Positions 37,701-51,895 are shown, counted from the stretch's first letter. The stretch is DNA of 64,000 bases from Prosapia bicincta (GCA_036971475.1 JBAIZL010000005.1:240973823-241037822), one strand, 5' to 3'. Numbers and translations: made by a program. Notes: generated by a model not told the origin, from the letters alone.

Positions 37701-40700
37701 TAGAGAAGACATTAGTGATCTAAAAATATCTCATAAGAAAAACAGTAAAACATGAAATACCATTTTTACGCGTTATACATTATTTTATAAAACTGCCAAA
37801 AAACATACTTGTAGAGATAGGAATTAAGATTTTATTCTTTTAACAATAGCTAAAACAAATTTTGTGGGTAATTGAAATCTTAAACCTGTTTTATTTACCT
37901 AAAATTTGGCACAATGCTACAACTGCCCAAAACCAATAATATTAAATAAACTGAAAAAGTAATAACATTAATAAATTAAGAAAAATCATAACGAATAACA
38001 TAAGAAATAATCATTTATGTGAAATTCGTTTACCACAATTAAAAAAAAAATAAATATGAAGGCAGAATTCATGTTAGTGAATTAAAAACCATTTTCAGAC
38101 ACACATAAACACTAATACTAATAATATCTTTTAGTGAAATGACTATATATGAAAAAAGTTTACCCTGAATGGAATATGATTAAGTATATTTTAAAAATAA
38201 TGCAACATTAATTTATTGATAAAATTAACATAGCCCCTCATGGGTTACACTTTGAATTGCCTTAAATGAATATATTACTTATATATTGACTGTTCTCTTA
38301 TTACCTCTCCTATTTTGTTTTTCTTTCAATTATTGAAGATTATATAAACGTAATACGAGTATTTCAAAACACCAAAAACTCGTACAAAAACAAGAAATAT
38401 AAAGTTAAGTTACTGCTGATATTTATAAATTTTTGTGTATAAGATCTTATTTATGTTTTTATTACTATGACAAAATACTACAATATATTAAATAAATTCA
38501 TGTTTACTTCAGGAAGGAAACAATGCATTGATATTTTAAAAAATCTACTTTAGGGTTCACTTAGAGAATAGTGATATAAAAAGCTTACATACAAACAAGT
38601 TTCAAAACCAATACTTTTTATTTATTATGAAAATTTAAACAGATAAAAGTGATAATGTTTATGAGGGTAAATTTTATTGTACATTAGGAACGGCAAAACT
38701 TAAACTTTATTAACAGCTTGCCTAATTAATAATTTCCATAAATTTTTGAAAAACATACTGAGACAAAGTGTTTTTGCCTGGAAAAGGTGATTTTCATCAA
38801 TGTCTCGAACTAGATACAATGACGACGATCATCTATTGTGGTCAAAAACACTTTATCTGTAAGTTAGGCAAGTCATTAATTAGTTTATTAACAATGTTTA
38901 TGAGGGGTTACTGCAGTTACCAATATTGAAATAAATTTAAATATAGATATTTGAAATTTGTAGAGATTTAGAAATTGTATTTATTCATAACAATGTTAAA
39001 CATTTTTAGGTAAAAAATAGTAATGTAATAAAATTTAATTAAGGTACTTGGACATATAAATATATATATTAGGCCTGTTAATGTATTGTCAATTTATTAA
39101 TTAAGAACAATAGGGAAATTTTATAAAATACACAAAGACCAGGTTCTGTGAAATGGTATTTCATGTAAAGAGAAATATTTAAGTAAATATATAACAATAA
39201 TAATCTACTAAAAAAAATTTAAGGAATAAATATCACCTAAAAATTCAATTTGATAACAAAAAACAGATGGTAAGCATTACGACTAAGAAATTGTAAAAAA
39301 AATAAATTTGAAAATGATTGTATACATAATTAATAATAGCTTTTGTAATGACAGGGAAAAGGAAACAAAAGATAAAATAATGCAAGAATAAGAGTATCTG
39401 TATAGGATCAGGGATACTGGAATAAAACAATTCACTGACATCTTACTACAGTCAAATCCATCGTACTTTATAGGAAGTTAATTACAGTAATGCTAACCTA
39501 ACACTGGGGCACTAAATAACCTGAGAAATAAATAAATAAAAGTCAATATTGCTTTAAGATCTATTAGTCTTCAAAGATACTAATTCTGGGTTTGTGTTGC
39601 GAATCAGAGGGTAACAAAAATAATAATCCAACAAACTTATATCAAACTATATGTAAAATAAATAAAATCTAAGTTACAACAATGCTGAACTTGGATATGA
39701 TAAAATAGTTGTTTTAGTACTAAACTAATATAATTTGTATCAAGATAAAAATGACAAACTACTTGGTGGAGTGTGTTTGGTTTAAAATTGAAACCATTAC
39801 CTTGCAGATCAATATAAAACAGTAATTACAATAGCAGTATGGTTATAGCAACAAGAGAAATAGCTGAAACACTCATATACCTCAGTAACACATAAATGTC
39901 TTTTAAATATACAAATGACAAATATACTACTAAACCAATTATCATTAAACTATGTGAGAAAAGCTGTAAAAAAAATTGTATTAGAAAATGTCTTTGGTCT
40001 ACTATATGCAGTGATAATATTATATTGTATGTAGTAAACACATTACTATAGCATTTTTATAAATTAAATAATCAGTTGTAACATTTAGAACCAGATACTT
40101 CAAAAAAATAAATAAAATAAATCCGTTTTGTGAACTAGAAAATACATTTCAATTATTTGTTTTAAAATGTTAACAAATACATCAAATTACCTAAGCACAT
40201 TTACACTTTGCTTAGCATTCCCTATAAGGCATAATATAAGGTATAATGGTAGAACCACTCTACGCAAGTAGAACCCACCTAACATTCAATCAAAGTGCTA
40301 CATAAATCGATTTTTCATGATTCTAAAAACTCGTTCTTTATGTAATAAACTCTTTAAGAAAAACTAATATACAAATGGTAAAAAAATATGAAAAAATTTT
40401 GTTTTGCAAAAGCATATATATACATTTTTCATTAGTCTTTGAATTTATTTTTTAATTACTATATAATTACTGACTGTTGTTATAATACAGAAAAAAAAAA
40501 TCTAAAATATAATTAAAAACAAAAAACTCACTCTTTATAGATGATCTAATGAAAAATATAGTCATTCCAAAAACGAAAAAAATATAAGACTTCTAAGGTC
40601 TCTGGATGCGACTGAACCAAACAAACCCTCTCCCATTAATCCTTTGAACTGTAACAATGCAACTGTAATGTCTCTCAGCTCCAAGCCATTACATCGCAGT

Positions 40701-42044
40701 TGCATTTTTATATTTATTTTAAAGCAATGTTAAGGTATAAGTTGAGATCTACTTACTTTTGTTAGCGAAATACTTTGCCATCCCCAATTATTTAGTGATT
40801 TTTAAAAGCAAAGTTTTATATTTTTTAATCAAATTGGATAGTGTCAGAAGCAGTAATGTGTAGCCCTACTGGGCGGTTCTAGCTAGTGTTCTGGCTTCAG
40901 TTGTGTCAAGGCTACCAGTAAAATATTTCTAATTATGTTTTTTAGATAGATTTATATTTTAGGATAACACTTACAAAATTTCTTTATTTTTCCTTTTGAT
41001 TATTACCAAAATTGGGTTTAAAAAAATGTTTCTAATAAAAAAATTGTTAAATGAAATTTTCTCATAAAATGTTATAATTTCTGAACTAAGACAATAATAT
41101 GATGAAAATGTTATTCAGCAAATTTAAAAATAAAACTTTTTGAGGCATGTTGAATAACAACGTATGGACATCTGTGTTAACTTCGTAAAAATCGAAAACG
41201 ATTTAATGCATGTGGTTAGGAAAAAAACACAATTTTATGCTTAGGCCATAGCAATAGCATAGTTTTTTTACAATTTAAAATCTGTGGGCAAACCAATATA
41301 CATGTTAACAATTTTAGGTTAAAATAAACTGTTGAAAAAGCTTCAAATTAATAGTTTATAATAAATGGCATTTTCAAATGGAAAGCTACAAGATTTGTAA
41401 TAATTTCATCTTGTTACCATACTCTGATTCCAAACACAAACCAATCGATTACAAAAACTCCACACCACCTTTAAGCACATATAAACAACATAAGTTGTAT
41501 TGCTTTATTGGTTACACAAAACAGTAGCACATAACAAGGAAATATTTCAGTTATTTTAAACACTGTTACACAACATGGTAAAAGCTAATAAAATATTTTT
41601 TTTATATGCACAGAACTATAAAAATATTGTTTAAAACATGTATTACATTAATGTATGCAAAAACATACACCAGTAGAAAATTGCATATTACTATAAATAT
41701 TTTATTATATAGTATACTCAATATTTAGTTGGATTTGATTAACTATTACAGTAGATATAGTAGAAAATTACGCAGTAGATAATTTAAAAAAAACTTTATA
41801 GCCTCAACTTAATTGCAAAGATGAGTTTTTCTTTAGAATTCGTAATTTTTAAAATCACAAGAAAATTTGTATAAAAGAATACAATATACACTATAATACA
41901 AATTAAATTCTGTATTATTCTTTTATAACAAATCTTGTGCCAAAATAGAAAAAAGGTTTAAAACAAATTTAGGTTAGGTAGTAAAATGAAAGCACAAACA
42001 TACTTGGTATAGAACTATCATTTTACTAACTATATATGAAAGAC
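31731..42044. other. Long AT-rich intergenic or intronic stretch, no gene seen
   Basis: Ten kilobases with only short open frames. A locally GC-richer patch near 32345-32395 carries ATG codons on both strands beside GT dinucleotides, too little to call an exon. A small hairpin (ATGCAACTGTAATG with its imperfect inverse) lies at about 40657-40708. Confidence 0.5.
38690..38900. repeat. Decayed PLE-tail foldback
   Basis: The left half contains ACTGAGACAAAGTGTTTTTG and GGTGATTTTCATCAATGTC. The right half contains the inverse theme, GATCATC then TCAAAAACACTTTATCTG. This parallels the clear foldback at 42244, with more substitutions. Confidence 0.5.
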
Positions 42045-44208
42045 TTAACCCTTTAACCATTACGAATTTTTATTTACAATCTTATGAAACTGGATTCATA
42101 AATATGTTTTTACATTTATTGAATTAAATTTGTAAGAGTTTTAGATATTTTTTAATATAATTATATGTCACAAAAACAAATTAATTTTGAATGCTCCTAA
42201 CCAAAATATTTGAGATCAAAATTTTACACAAGTATTGATTACTTCAATTAAACAATCACTTTAAACATTAGTTTATGACTATCCGAACTTTAAATATTGT
42301 AAAAACTTACTGAGACAGAACATTTTTGATCGCTATGTGGCGATCTTCATCAGTGTCTTCTGCTTGAAGTTGTTACGTTAAGCGGTGACACTTTTAAAGG
42401 TAGATTTTTTATAATATCAGAGAGTATGTGTGATTTGTATAGGGTTTGTTTGTTTAATATGTTTGTACTTTGTGTTTTTGTAGATTTCATATTGTTCTAG
42501 TGTGTTGAGATGTGATGTTACACATCAACAAAAAAGGACTTTATCTCAACACACTAGAACAATATGAAATCTACAAAAAAACAAAGTACAAACAAACCCA
42601 ATACAAATCACACATACTCTTTGATAATATCGAAAACCTGCCTCTAAAATATTTACCGCTTAACCTAACAACTCCAAGCAGAAGACACTGATGAAGATCG
42701 TCACATAGCGATCGAAAACGTTCTGTCTCAGTAAGTTTTTTCAAATTTACAAAATTTAAAGTTCGAATAGTCATAAACTAATTTTAAAGTGATTAATTAA
42801 GTTTCACCGAATGTAATGGACTACAAAATTCAAGAGTACCTCAATTAAGACAGTCAATTTGGAACGATTGTCATTTGAAATGACATTTATAATTAAAATA
42901 CACACACACTGTGTATTTCAGTTAAATGGACCAAAATTAAGAAAAAAAGCAAATGCTGTTATACATGAAAAACTTCACTTTCAATTTGGTCTGAAAAGTC
43001 GCTTATTTGGTTAAATTTTGTTGTTATAGTTTTGCTTCACAATGTACTGAATATTTCCAGTACTTTACATTACATACCAAATACATTATATAATGGAAAT
43101 ATATTACAAAAATATTCCCCGTAATATTTTGCTATATCTGTATTTTTGGTTTGCTGTAGAGCCAAAAATATTCTCTACCTTAGGCGGTACATGATTACTT
43201 CTAAAACATGATTAGAAATACAAAGTAACAACTTGTAAACACAAACCTTCTAGACGTTAATGTTATAGTGCAATATCTTGAAACTATCAAAATTAACTGA
43301 CAATTTGTTTGTAAAGACGCCCCTCCCCATACAGTCACAAGTGCAATGTTTAACACAATGTATGCTGTATTTTAGAAACACCATACCTACCCTAACTTGT
43401 TACTTTAAAAACACATTACCCCTATTTTCAAAACTTTGTTCAGTCGTTTAATCAGACCAAATAATGCCAGTCCTAAAGAGGTCTGATTATCTGAAATCAG
43501 AGCTTATTGTATATTTAAGCTGGTTTTGGTATAGCTTATTTGGATTTTTGAATATAGAAGACTGTCAGAGTTACCATAGTAATAATCTGGTCAGTAATAT
43601 TAAAATAGACGCACATAAATAATGATATATTTTGGACACACTATCCTTTAACAATCAGAGAGATAAACGTATTGAGTCACTTGTATTGTGTATAGAAGTA
43701 TCAAAGAAGTCTGCTATCTAAAGAGATGTAACTGTGCAATGAGCAACTTAACTATAAAATTAAGTTCCTTAAGGGGGATGATTTGAAAGTAAATACTAAG
43801 AAATTTAGTAAGGAGCGTATAGTTTCCCTAACAGATTAGCTTCATCAATGTCACTGTCAGCGATTGGTTTACACTAACTCTATTTGAAGTGAAGTACTAA
43901 AATATTCTAATTCAATTAAAATTTTTTATTATTTAACTTTATAAATTAGTATCACTAGCTAAGTTCGTATCCACAAATATAACGTGTGTATGCTTAATAC
44001 TCATTTATTGTAGAGAATTATCATTTTCAAATAGTTATTTTTATTACCAGTTGGCAATTTTTAAACAAAACAGAAATATGTGACAGTGTTAAATATAGGC
44101 CATGCACTTTATGATAATCAATCAAGTCTATAGATAAATTATTTTTATAAAAAAACTTAAATACTTTAAACAAGTTATAACAAAAACCTGCAATGGTCAA
44201 AGGGTTAG
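42045..44208. mobile_element. piggyBac-like element, ~2.15 kb, non-autonomous
   Basis: The left end is TTAACCCTTTAACCATTACG at 42045. The right end, read inward from 44208, is CTAACCCTTTGACCATTGCA. TTAA plus CCCTTT termini are the piggyBac hallmark; the right TTAA is mutated to TTAG (plus strand). No transposase was recognised inside. A PLE foldback (42244-42799) lies within it. Confidence 0.65.
42244..42799. mobile_element. Foldback G: two PLE 3' ends head-to-head, ~260-bp arms
   Basis: Both arms carry the PLE tail: TAGTTTATGACTATCCGAAC, TTACTGAGACAGAA, GATCGCTATGTGGCGATCTT and TTCATATTGTTCTAGTGTG, inverted around 42520-42540. The right arm still reads as the PLE C-terminus (TIRTLNF...). 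The arms differ at scattered sites, so it is not an assembly mirror. Confidence 0.9.
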
Positions 44209-46163
44209 AAGTAAAAATTAATCTTATTACGATTAAAACTTCTTATATACAGTTAAAAAATCGATTTTGTATTTATAAATCAAAATTTCTAAGATATTCG
44301 TTTCTTATTTACAGAAACGTTATTACAGTAAACGGTCATTGCTCTGGGACCTTCTAGTCAGGCAGTTTCAGTAATCTGGCATCATAGGAAAGAGACAAAA
44401 CTAAAAAGTTAGCTATTATTGTCAATGTTCTGGGCAGGTTGGAAATGACAAGGGTGATGCTTGTCTGCCATTTTGTCTAATTTCAGTAAATATTGAAAGC
44501 TACTGCCATGTAGCTATCAACCAGTTGTTATGTTTTATATTGCAATAATATTAGTACATAGAATACTGTTTCAATGTGTTCTGTATTTTATTTGTGTAGA
44601 CCAGCTGTGTTATTTTTTACTGCAATCTACTATGCTAACCTATGCGGCTGACGTGAGCCAATAGTTGGGTCAAGGTTTTTCTTGCTATTATCATTCTGCT
44701 AACATCATTGTGGAAATCCCGGAGTAGGGCTTATTTAATTTAGTTTTATCTTAGCTTTTAAAACATTAAGTCTTGTTTCTGGTTATAAATCAAGGAACAA
44801 TGGTTTATTAAATAACAAAACGCTTGCTGATGTCTATTGAATTACTATAAGAATCCTGTTGTTTTCAGCGCCAGCTTTTTAAAGAATTATAGGAATTTAG
44901 AGTTACCTTAGAAAATAAATAAAGTTATAAAAAAATTGATTCTTACACAGCAATACATAGATTTACTTAATAACAACCTTGGTCTGGTGAAAGTCATAAT
45001 ACTGAGTTTTGTTAATGGTTTAAAACATGATCCCAATATGCCAGATAGGTGGATGTTTACTGCTTTACTTAAATAAAGGTAAATATGCAACAATTCTGAC
45101 AATAAAACTGAAGATGACTAGAGCCTACTGAAGACAATCTTTTAACTATATTTAATTTCGTTTTTAGTTTCACATAAACCATGGTAGTTTATTTTAAATT
45201 AAGTTAATGCTTATTTTAACAAGTTATTTTTTTCTATTCTATATTAATTTCTGTACATTATTTACTACAATTAAAGTATAACCAATTTCATGACATAATT
45301 CACAACTGACCAACATATTGAAATACCTAATATTTTTGTTGATTTTCAAGGCTTATCAATGAAATAATAATATTTCTAAAGAACTTGGTCTCTTCTATAT
45401 ATTAAATCAAACCATTTAATAACAATTTAAAAAAAAAACAAACACAAACCACCCTCCTTTAAAGCTTTGCATATATTATTGCTTTGGCAGAATATGTCAT
45501 ATAAATCATTAATTTCATCGATATACATATCTTTTCAAACATTCAGTCAATGTCAAAAAAGGGTTTGAGTATAAGACACAAAGGTTACAAGCTTATTAAA
45601 AAAGCTATATAATTTTATTCTAAACTTGATTGTATTTACTTATCAGTAAAGTAAGCTGATTTTATTATATGTATGGTTTAGGATGTTAGAATTTTTAACA
45701 AAATTTAAACCGCAGTTTTTACGTATGGATTTCAGGCTTTTGAGAAAATTGATATTAATACTAATGTAGGTTAAAGCTAAACAGAATTAATAGGTAAGGT
45801 ATTTCAGTATTTTTAGTGGTGCTCATATGTTTTGTAACGTCCTTACAGAAAGTCACTATTACTATCTTATCCGCTTTTATTATCATGTTTTTATTTTTAC
45901 TATTCACATCTATCATGTTCAATTCAACAAAGTCTAAATCAGAAAATAAAAATAATACAAACATAATAATAAAATGACAACAAAAAATAGTTTTAATACA
46001 CAAACAAAAAGTATATAAAAAATTATTGAGATTTATATTTAAATAAATTTCTAGGATTATGAAATAATTTTAAAATGAGAAACTCTATTGGTCTTTAACA
46101 GTTTTTGACTCAATTTTGATTGTGCTGCTAAATTTCACACATACAAGTATATTTTATACACAC

Positions 46164-46166
<3 letters not shown>
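44209..46166. other. AT-rich stretch, no gene seen
   Basis: Only short open frames without motifs. Nothing supportable. Confidence 0.4.

Positions 46167-46227
<61 letters not shown>
46167..46227. repeat. (AT)n microsatellite
   Basis: About 60 bp of AT dinucleotides. Confidence 0.95.
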
Positions 46228-46230
<3 letters not shown>

Positions 46231-46979
46231 CTATACAAACTACTTTCCAAATAGTAACACACATCTCCGAGACTTGAAGACATTAGTTTCAGATAAGTTC
46301 CTTCTAACTGGGACTGACAAAACATATAATTTTATTTGGATACACTCAATGAACTAATAACAATATGAGTTCCAAACGGAACAGATTTTCTGATGAAATG
46401 GCAAGAATATCCATGACGCATTTATGAACATAAGATAATTTGCTGGTTTTAGGAAAGTTGTATATGTATTTAAATAATTGTGAAATGGTATGGAGTCATA
46501 TAAAATTTTAACAAGTACCTTTAATCATATTTTTGAAAAAATTTATATTTTTCAAATCATATTATAAAATAATTACCGTGTATGACAGTAATTTACTAAA
46601 ACCCTTTGAAAGAGTAATTAATTTCTTCAATGTTTTAAGAGTCAAAGAATCTGGTAGAAACTTCCTATTTTCAAATCTAAGAAATACTTCTTACTGAAAA
46701 TATTAGTAAATTATGGTTTTAGTAAAATGTTTTAATTATTAAACAAATGAATTGAAAAATAGTCAATAAACTCATTTAATTTCAAAAAATTAGCACAAGA
46801 TGACAATATTAATTAATTTTTATAGAAAAACTTTAAACACTCATGACCTTTGTTTCAAAAGAATAGTATACTTAGTAATTTTGATTTCTGAATCATGTTA
46901 ATGTTACATCTTTTATTATTAGAAAATATTAGAAAAGTTCCAGTTTTTCAAAGTCAACTGAACAGAACAAAATAACAAG

Positions 46980-48172
46980 TTAACACATTCGGCGACATTA
47001 AGCACAACGGCGATATTGGAGATCTCATCAAGCTACCTATTGTTTTTCCGTTATTTTCCACATTTGACAGCATTGTTTAATCTCAAAATCTATACTTTAA
47101 TGCTTAGTTATAAATGGTAAAATTAGTAAAAACGCTCAATTTAATTGTAAAAATCGAGAGCGTGCCGGTGCACTTGCCGTCCCTGGCAGTGAAATGATGG
47201 GAATGCTATGTGGGTTGCATAGATTGTCATTGCATCTAATTATCGTGCCCGTTTATTTCATCTCAATAATTTTATTTCTACCATATACAGGTTTATTGGG
47301 GACATCAAAACAGTGTATTAGACACTAAAATATTGTTTTATTTATCGGGTCACAATAAAAAAAAGGATATTTGAATAAAATATCAACTAATACAAATGAT
47401 AAAATACTGTATGACAAATAATAAAACTCAATAAAAAATACAGAGAAAAAAAGATAAATAACATAAAAATCTAAAGTACCTACTACTAAAATATACTACA
47501 TACTCAAATACCAACTCAACGTTTAACTCAGAAAGTTTGTTTCTGCTTGTGTCATGTGTTTCACAAAGCGATATAGATCAATAATGTAAACACAGACATA
47601 GATAATGCATATGTCACGTCCTACACTATTTATAGCCAAGATTAGCTGACATTTGTTTATAATCCTATAATGACACATTAAGATTTAGGGCGTCCAAGCA
47701 TTTTGTCAATGACTCTTTATTTACAGTAGTCTGTTCCTATCTCGAGTAGGTTCATGCACTCTAATAGACAATTATCTTTTACTCTTACGTTATTCAGAAA
47801 GCTTAAGAGTTTATTTTTATGATCGTTGTTTTTACAGGATATTTTGCTGAGTTAAGTGGTTAAAACTAAAAAAAAAAAAACATTAAAATATAAAAATTAA
47901 ACCAATTTAAATCAGTTCACGAAACTCCCTAAAGCCTTGTTTCAGTTGAAGCATCAAAAAATAATTTGGCATGGTCGAATTTAAAACGACTCTGGCACAA
48001 TGTTCTCCAAACTATTCTGAAGCACTGACGTAAAAATCAAACCTTTATATAAACACTTATCGGCACAATAGAAGTTTTAATTAGACTGGGATTGAGGATG
48101 CCGGTGCACTCATCGTCTCTCAGAACGGAAACGGGGAGCGTACCGGCACACTAGCCGTGCTGAACGTGTTAA
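46980..48172. mobile_element. TTAA-bounded element, piggyBac-like termini
   Basis: TTAACACATTCGGCGAC at the left faces TTAACACGTTCAGCACG (read inward) at the right, so TTAACAC[AG]TTC is shared. GC-rich motifs such as GAGCGTGCCGGTGCACTTGC stand out in an AT-rich setting. About 210 bp of its right end recur at 55346-55622. No coding sequence recognised. Confidence 0.55.
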
Positions 48173-48818
48173 TAATAAGTTATTCTGTTCTGTTATAACT
48201 CTTAACAGAATGGAAATATTTATAACATACTTTTTATTTCATTTAGTTTGGGTTTGTATGGAATAAAATGACATGAAAAAAAGAGTTATAACTGAGTTAT
48301 ATTGCTTTTTTAACTCATGAAAAATGGAATTATAAGAAAATTTTCAAACATTTTATTAATTTGCGTAAAATAGAGATCAAACTGTTTAGGCCTTGAAAAT
48401 GAGATTTCTTTCTAGTAGCATGTGGTGGTATATTTATTAATTGAAGCAATGTTCATAACACGGTATATGGAGTAAAAAAAAAAAAAATGTAGATCAGGAA
48501 TAACATAACATTTATGTTAATGTTAATTATTAACTCATATAGGTAATATGCTATGATAAAATGAAACTGTAAGTAAATAAATGGTACAGATTAACACTTG
48601 TATTTGTATAAATAAATATTAATGAAAACATGAAAAATGTACACCAAGTGCTAAACCTTATTTTTGTATGGCTATAGGCTATTTAAAGACAATTTTAAAC
48701 TAATGGCAATTAAACTGCATTCTTCTGTTATTAGTAGTAAATTTACTGACTATACACTCAAAAAAACCTTCCACCAGTTATATGCCAGCCAATAGTTCAC
48801 ATTCTATGGATATTAAGC
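48173..48818. other. AT-rich stretch, no gene seen
   Basis: No supportable feature. Confidence 0.4.
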
Positions 48819-49116
48819 CTAAATGATAATGCCTCTGTCGTCCAGAGGTATTTCTTGAATACATTTTTGTCCTTTTTGCTCAGCTAGTATTCCTAACTTT
48901 TCCCAACAATAAACAGTTTCAACAAAAACAAGATAGTAACTTGTGTTACCCAATAACCCATCATGTATTAATGAACTAGATCGAAATTGTTGTTCAACTT
49001 TCCAACTATGAGCTAGGTTGGGGAAATCTGGAGTAGGCCTATTAAGTTTTATTTCTTCTTTTTCTAAAGTTTGAGAAGAAAAGGTAATGACTACAAGAGA
49101 TAACACACTCCAAACA
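48819..49116 (-). CDS. Candidate terminal exon, unknown protein
   Basis: On the minus strand a tract ending TTTTGTTTGTTTGCAG precedes about 98 open codons and a stop at 48819. It opens with a hydrophobic run (VIFVWSVLSLVVITFSS), then a hydrophilic part (PDFPNLAHSWKVEQQF) and ends IPLDDRGIII. The acceptor fits a phase-2 junction, but no partner exon was found upstream. The hydrophobic start could also be a signal peptide if translation begins further 5'. Composition looks protein-like rather than random. No family recognised. It lies downstream of the four-exon gene on the same strand. Confidence 0.35.
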
Positions 49117-49431
49117 AATATTACACTGCAAACAAACAAAACACCTACACACTACAATTTTACCAAATTATATGCAGACATAAAATGTTATCACATATAA
49201 TAATGTAATTCCTATACAAGTACATGCTATTGTAAGAGACGACAATTGGATGACACACAACACTCTTTCTTCTACTTTCAGTTTTTGCTTTTGACAGTTG
49301 TTGGATATACTCTTAATTATCAGTCAACATTTTAACAGAAGCTAAACTTCATTGTCTCCTTGTTTTTTAAGCCTACTTCTACCTCTCATGGTGTACTATC
49401 TCCAAGAGGAGTCTACCCACCCAACCAATAG

Positions 49432-49506
49432 ATTTACAAGAATCACAATCAATGTCGGATGTATGTAGAATGCACAGCCCAATTTTTGGTTGCATCAGTG
49501 CCTAAC
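49432..49506 (+). CDS. Candidate small internal exon, unknown
   Basis: CCCAACCAATAG is followed by 25 open codons (reading NQCRMYVECTAQFLVASVPN) and then AAC|GTAAGC, a good donor. Two cysteines and a balanced composition make it exon-like, but no neighbours on this strand support it. The frame also runs on past the donor for another 46 codons to a stop at 49644. Confidence 0.2.
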
Positions 49507-49644
49507 GTAAGCAATTATAAGTACAAAATGTATATTATAATTTATTGTAGCCTTCTAATGAAGCAATGCATCATAAATTTCGTCCTACCATCCACTACCG
49601 TTTACTTCAAAGAAATTCTACAGCAAAAATATTATAAGCAATAG

Positions 49645-50578
49645 TATTCTAATTTCTGAAAAAATAACTGAACGAAGTTTATAGTTTACTTTTCTGTTAC
49701 CTGTAATTGGAATAAAACTGTACACATTTTATATAACGAGAACAATAACAATAAATACAATTAATTAATTACTAAAACTTCATTAAAAGGTTTTACAAAT
49801 CACAATTATAATAAATTGGTTAAAAATTTTATTAAAAAAATATTAGTCGATATTTTAAAGATAAGGGTAAATTTCACTTTGTGTATTTTTATCCCAAATA
49901 TACATAATAATAAAATCAGATATTATAAAGAGAAATATTAACTATTTTAAAGTTACTAAGCTTATCACCTTTCTTATCTAGTAGTCAATTTTTCAATGTT
50001 TAAGTCTAATGGTTAGCTTCAAGAAAGTATAATTACCTGCTTAGAGCATACATACAACTGACAATATTGTCAAAAGCTATTGTATTAAATAAATTACATT
50101 CTACTCTCAAAAACAAATTTTTATGATCACTGATCAGACTTCTTGAAGATGTCCTTATAAAACCAAATACATATAAAATGAAATAAAGTTATGTACAATC
50201 CTCAATGATCTGTCATAGAAAAAACAAAATGCAATATTACTTAAAGCTTTCAAAAATTTTTGCTGTTTAAAATAAAATTCAATGGTTATTTGATAATAGA
50301 AACTATTATATTCTACTTTAACTACTCAATCTGGGCCAAGAAAATTTTGACCCAGTGCTACAATCTTTGTACTACTTCAACTTCACTAGCATAATTATTG
50401 TTAAGGAGTGATAGTTGAACTAAACATTCCACCATAGGTTATATTAGTTTTAGCTTTACTTTATATCAGTACTAAAGCTTAACCTCTGTTTCTTAAGTCC
50501 CTTCACAATCACCTTAAAATAAGGAAATAAAACAGGCATCAAACTTTATACTACGGATATGACCTCACAATCCAATTC
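49645..50578. other. 3' flank of the four-exon gene; no other feature
   Basis: AT-rich. Presumably includes the 3' UTR of the minus-strand gene ending at 50579. Confidence 0.4.
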
Positions 50579-50963
50579 CTACCTTTTAAATTTACCTAAA
50601 CTTTTTTGTAATCCTGTTAATGATTTTCTTCGTATTTTATTTAAGTTACCATACTCTCCATGTCTCATTCCCGGGCTAATAACATTGTTGTTTTCGGTTA
50701 TTAAACCTGGTTTCCAACGGTTTTTCAGACAATTTGTTTCGGAATCTATACGACGATGTTTTGCCGGCATACTTTTCCGCAAAAGTCGGGGACGGAAAGG
50801 TGCATTAGGTAATTTTTTGCCATCAGGTAATTGAGGTACTGGTGCTTGTCGGTTGTGGGTTGTGATCCCTGCAAGGTTGAGCAATGCGTCTGCTCCTTCT
50901 GCAATTTTTCGTTGTTCTTCAATGTCACGCTCATCTGGTACCAATTTTACCCTAATATTCCAA
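50579..50963 (-). CDS. Four-exon gene, last exon (basic C-terminus)
   Basis: After TTTTTCTAG on the minus strand the exon starts mid-codon, completing the codon split with the exon at 51896-52026. It encodes 127 residues plus a TAG stop. Features: SWNIRVKLVPDERDIEEQRK, a short helical AEGADALLNLAGI segment, a proline-rich turn (VPQLPDGKKLPNAPFRPR) and a strongly basic end (RRKSLTGLQKSLGKFKR). The charge pattern suggests a nuclear protein. The combination of a short alanine/leucine helix and a terminal xQxxLGKxxK motif is reminiscent of KDM7/PHF2/PHF8 demethylase tails, but that is a memory-level resemblance and weak. No catalytic domain lies in the window. Confidence 0.85.
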
Positions 50964-51895
50964 CTAGAAAAATATATTACCAATTAAAATACAAGTTGAA
51001 GGATGGCTGGATCCAGGATATAGAGAGAGGATACTGGGACCTGCAATGATAAGATGTTCATAAAGTATAAAACCCAAGTACAACTATATAAAGAGATAAT
51101 GAATTTGTCACTAAAAAGTGAAGCAATGAAACATAAAATAATACAATGGTGAATGGTAAAGCAAAATATTGGTATACTATTTATAAAATTTTAAAATGTA
51201 ATCAACTGTTAAAAATATAATAAAAAACTTTAAAATATTGAAATTTACATTGTAATATATCAATTTTATTTAGGAAAATTAGGCTATTTTTATAACTACA
51301 CTTTGTTTTTTTGTAAGTAAAAATATTTATAAATGAGAAAATTTTTGTCAAGAATTTTAAAGGTACTCTATTGAAGGTGCTCACATGCTGATGTACCTAG
51401 CACTATAAAAACATCTACATTGTTTCTGTTACTTTTACATAGTTATACACAGGGTGGGCTTGGGTTCTATCTCCCTTCTCATAAAAGTTTTATTCATTTT
51501 CTTAAATAAGACAGTGACAATAGAACACCTAATAAATTAACACAATCAATAGCACACTTTATCATTAAAACAATATTTACGCTAAATTCATTGTTAAGCA
51601 GTCTAGCTTTTAGAAGAGAATATTGTTTTTCAAACACATAGTTCAATATAACACTTAAGAAAGTATAATATAGTATGTTAAGAAAAGTTCTACTAAATTA
51701 TAATAAACAATTAAAAAAAAAATCATATTAAATGTTTGTAAATATGGGATCAACATTTTAGAGAAATACTATTTCAATAATTTTATAGAGATAAAGTATA
51801 AAGTACATGTATGATATATAGAATGTAAGGGAACAGGATGTTTCAAAGTAAAGTTTTTAAATTGTTAGTATTTAAAAGAATTGAAGGACTTTTAC

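Noticed and set aside
40640..40710. TTAATCCTTTGAACTG as a further piggyBac-like end
   Set aside because: No partner end in the correct orientation was found nearby.
42244..42799. Possible assembly artefact (mirrored contig end)
   Set aside because: The arms carry many independent substitutions and small indels, unlike an artefactual mirror copy.
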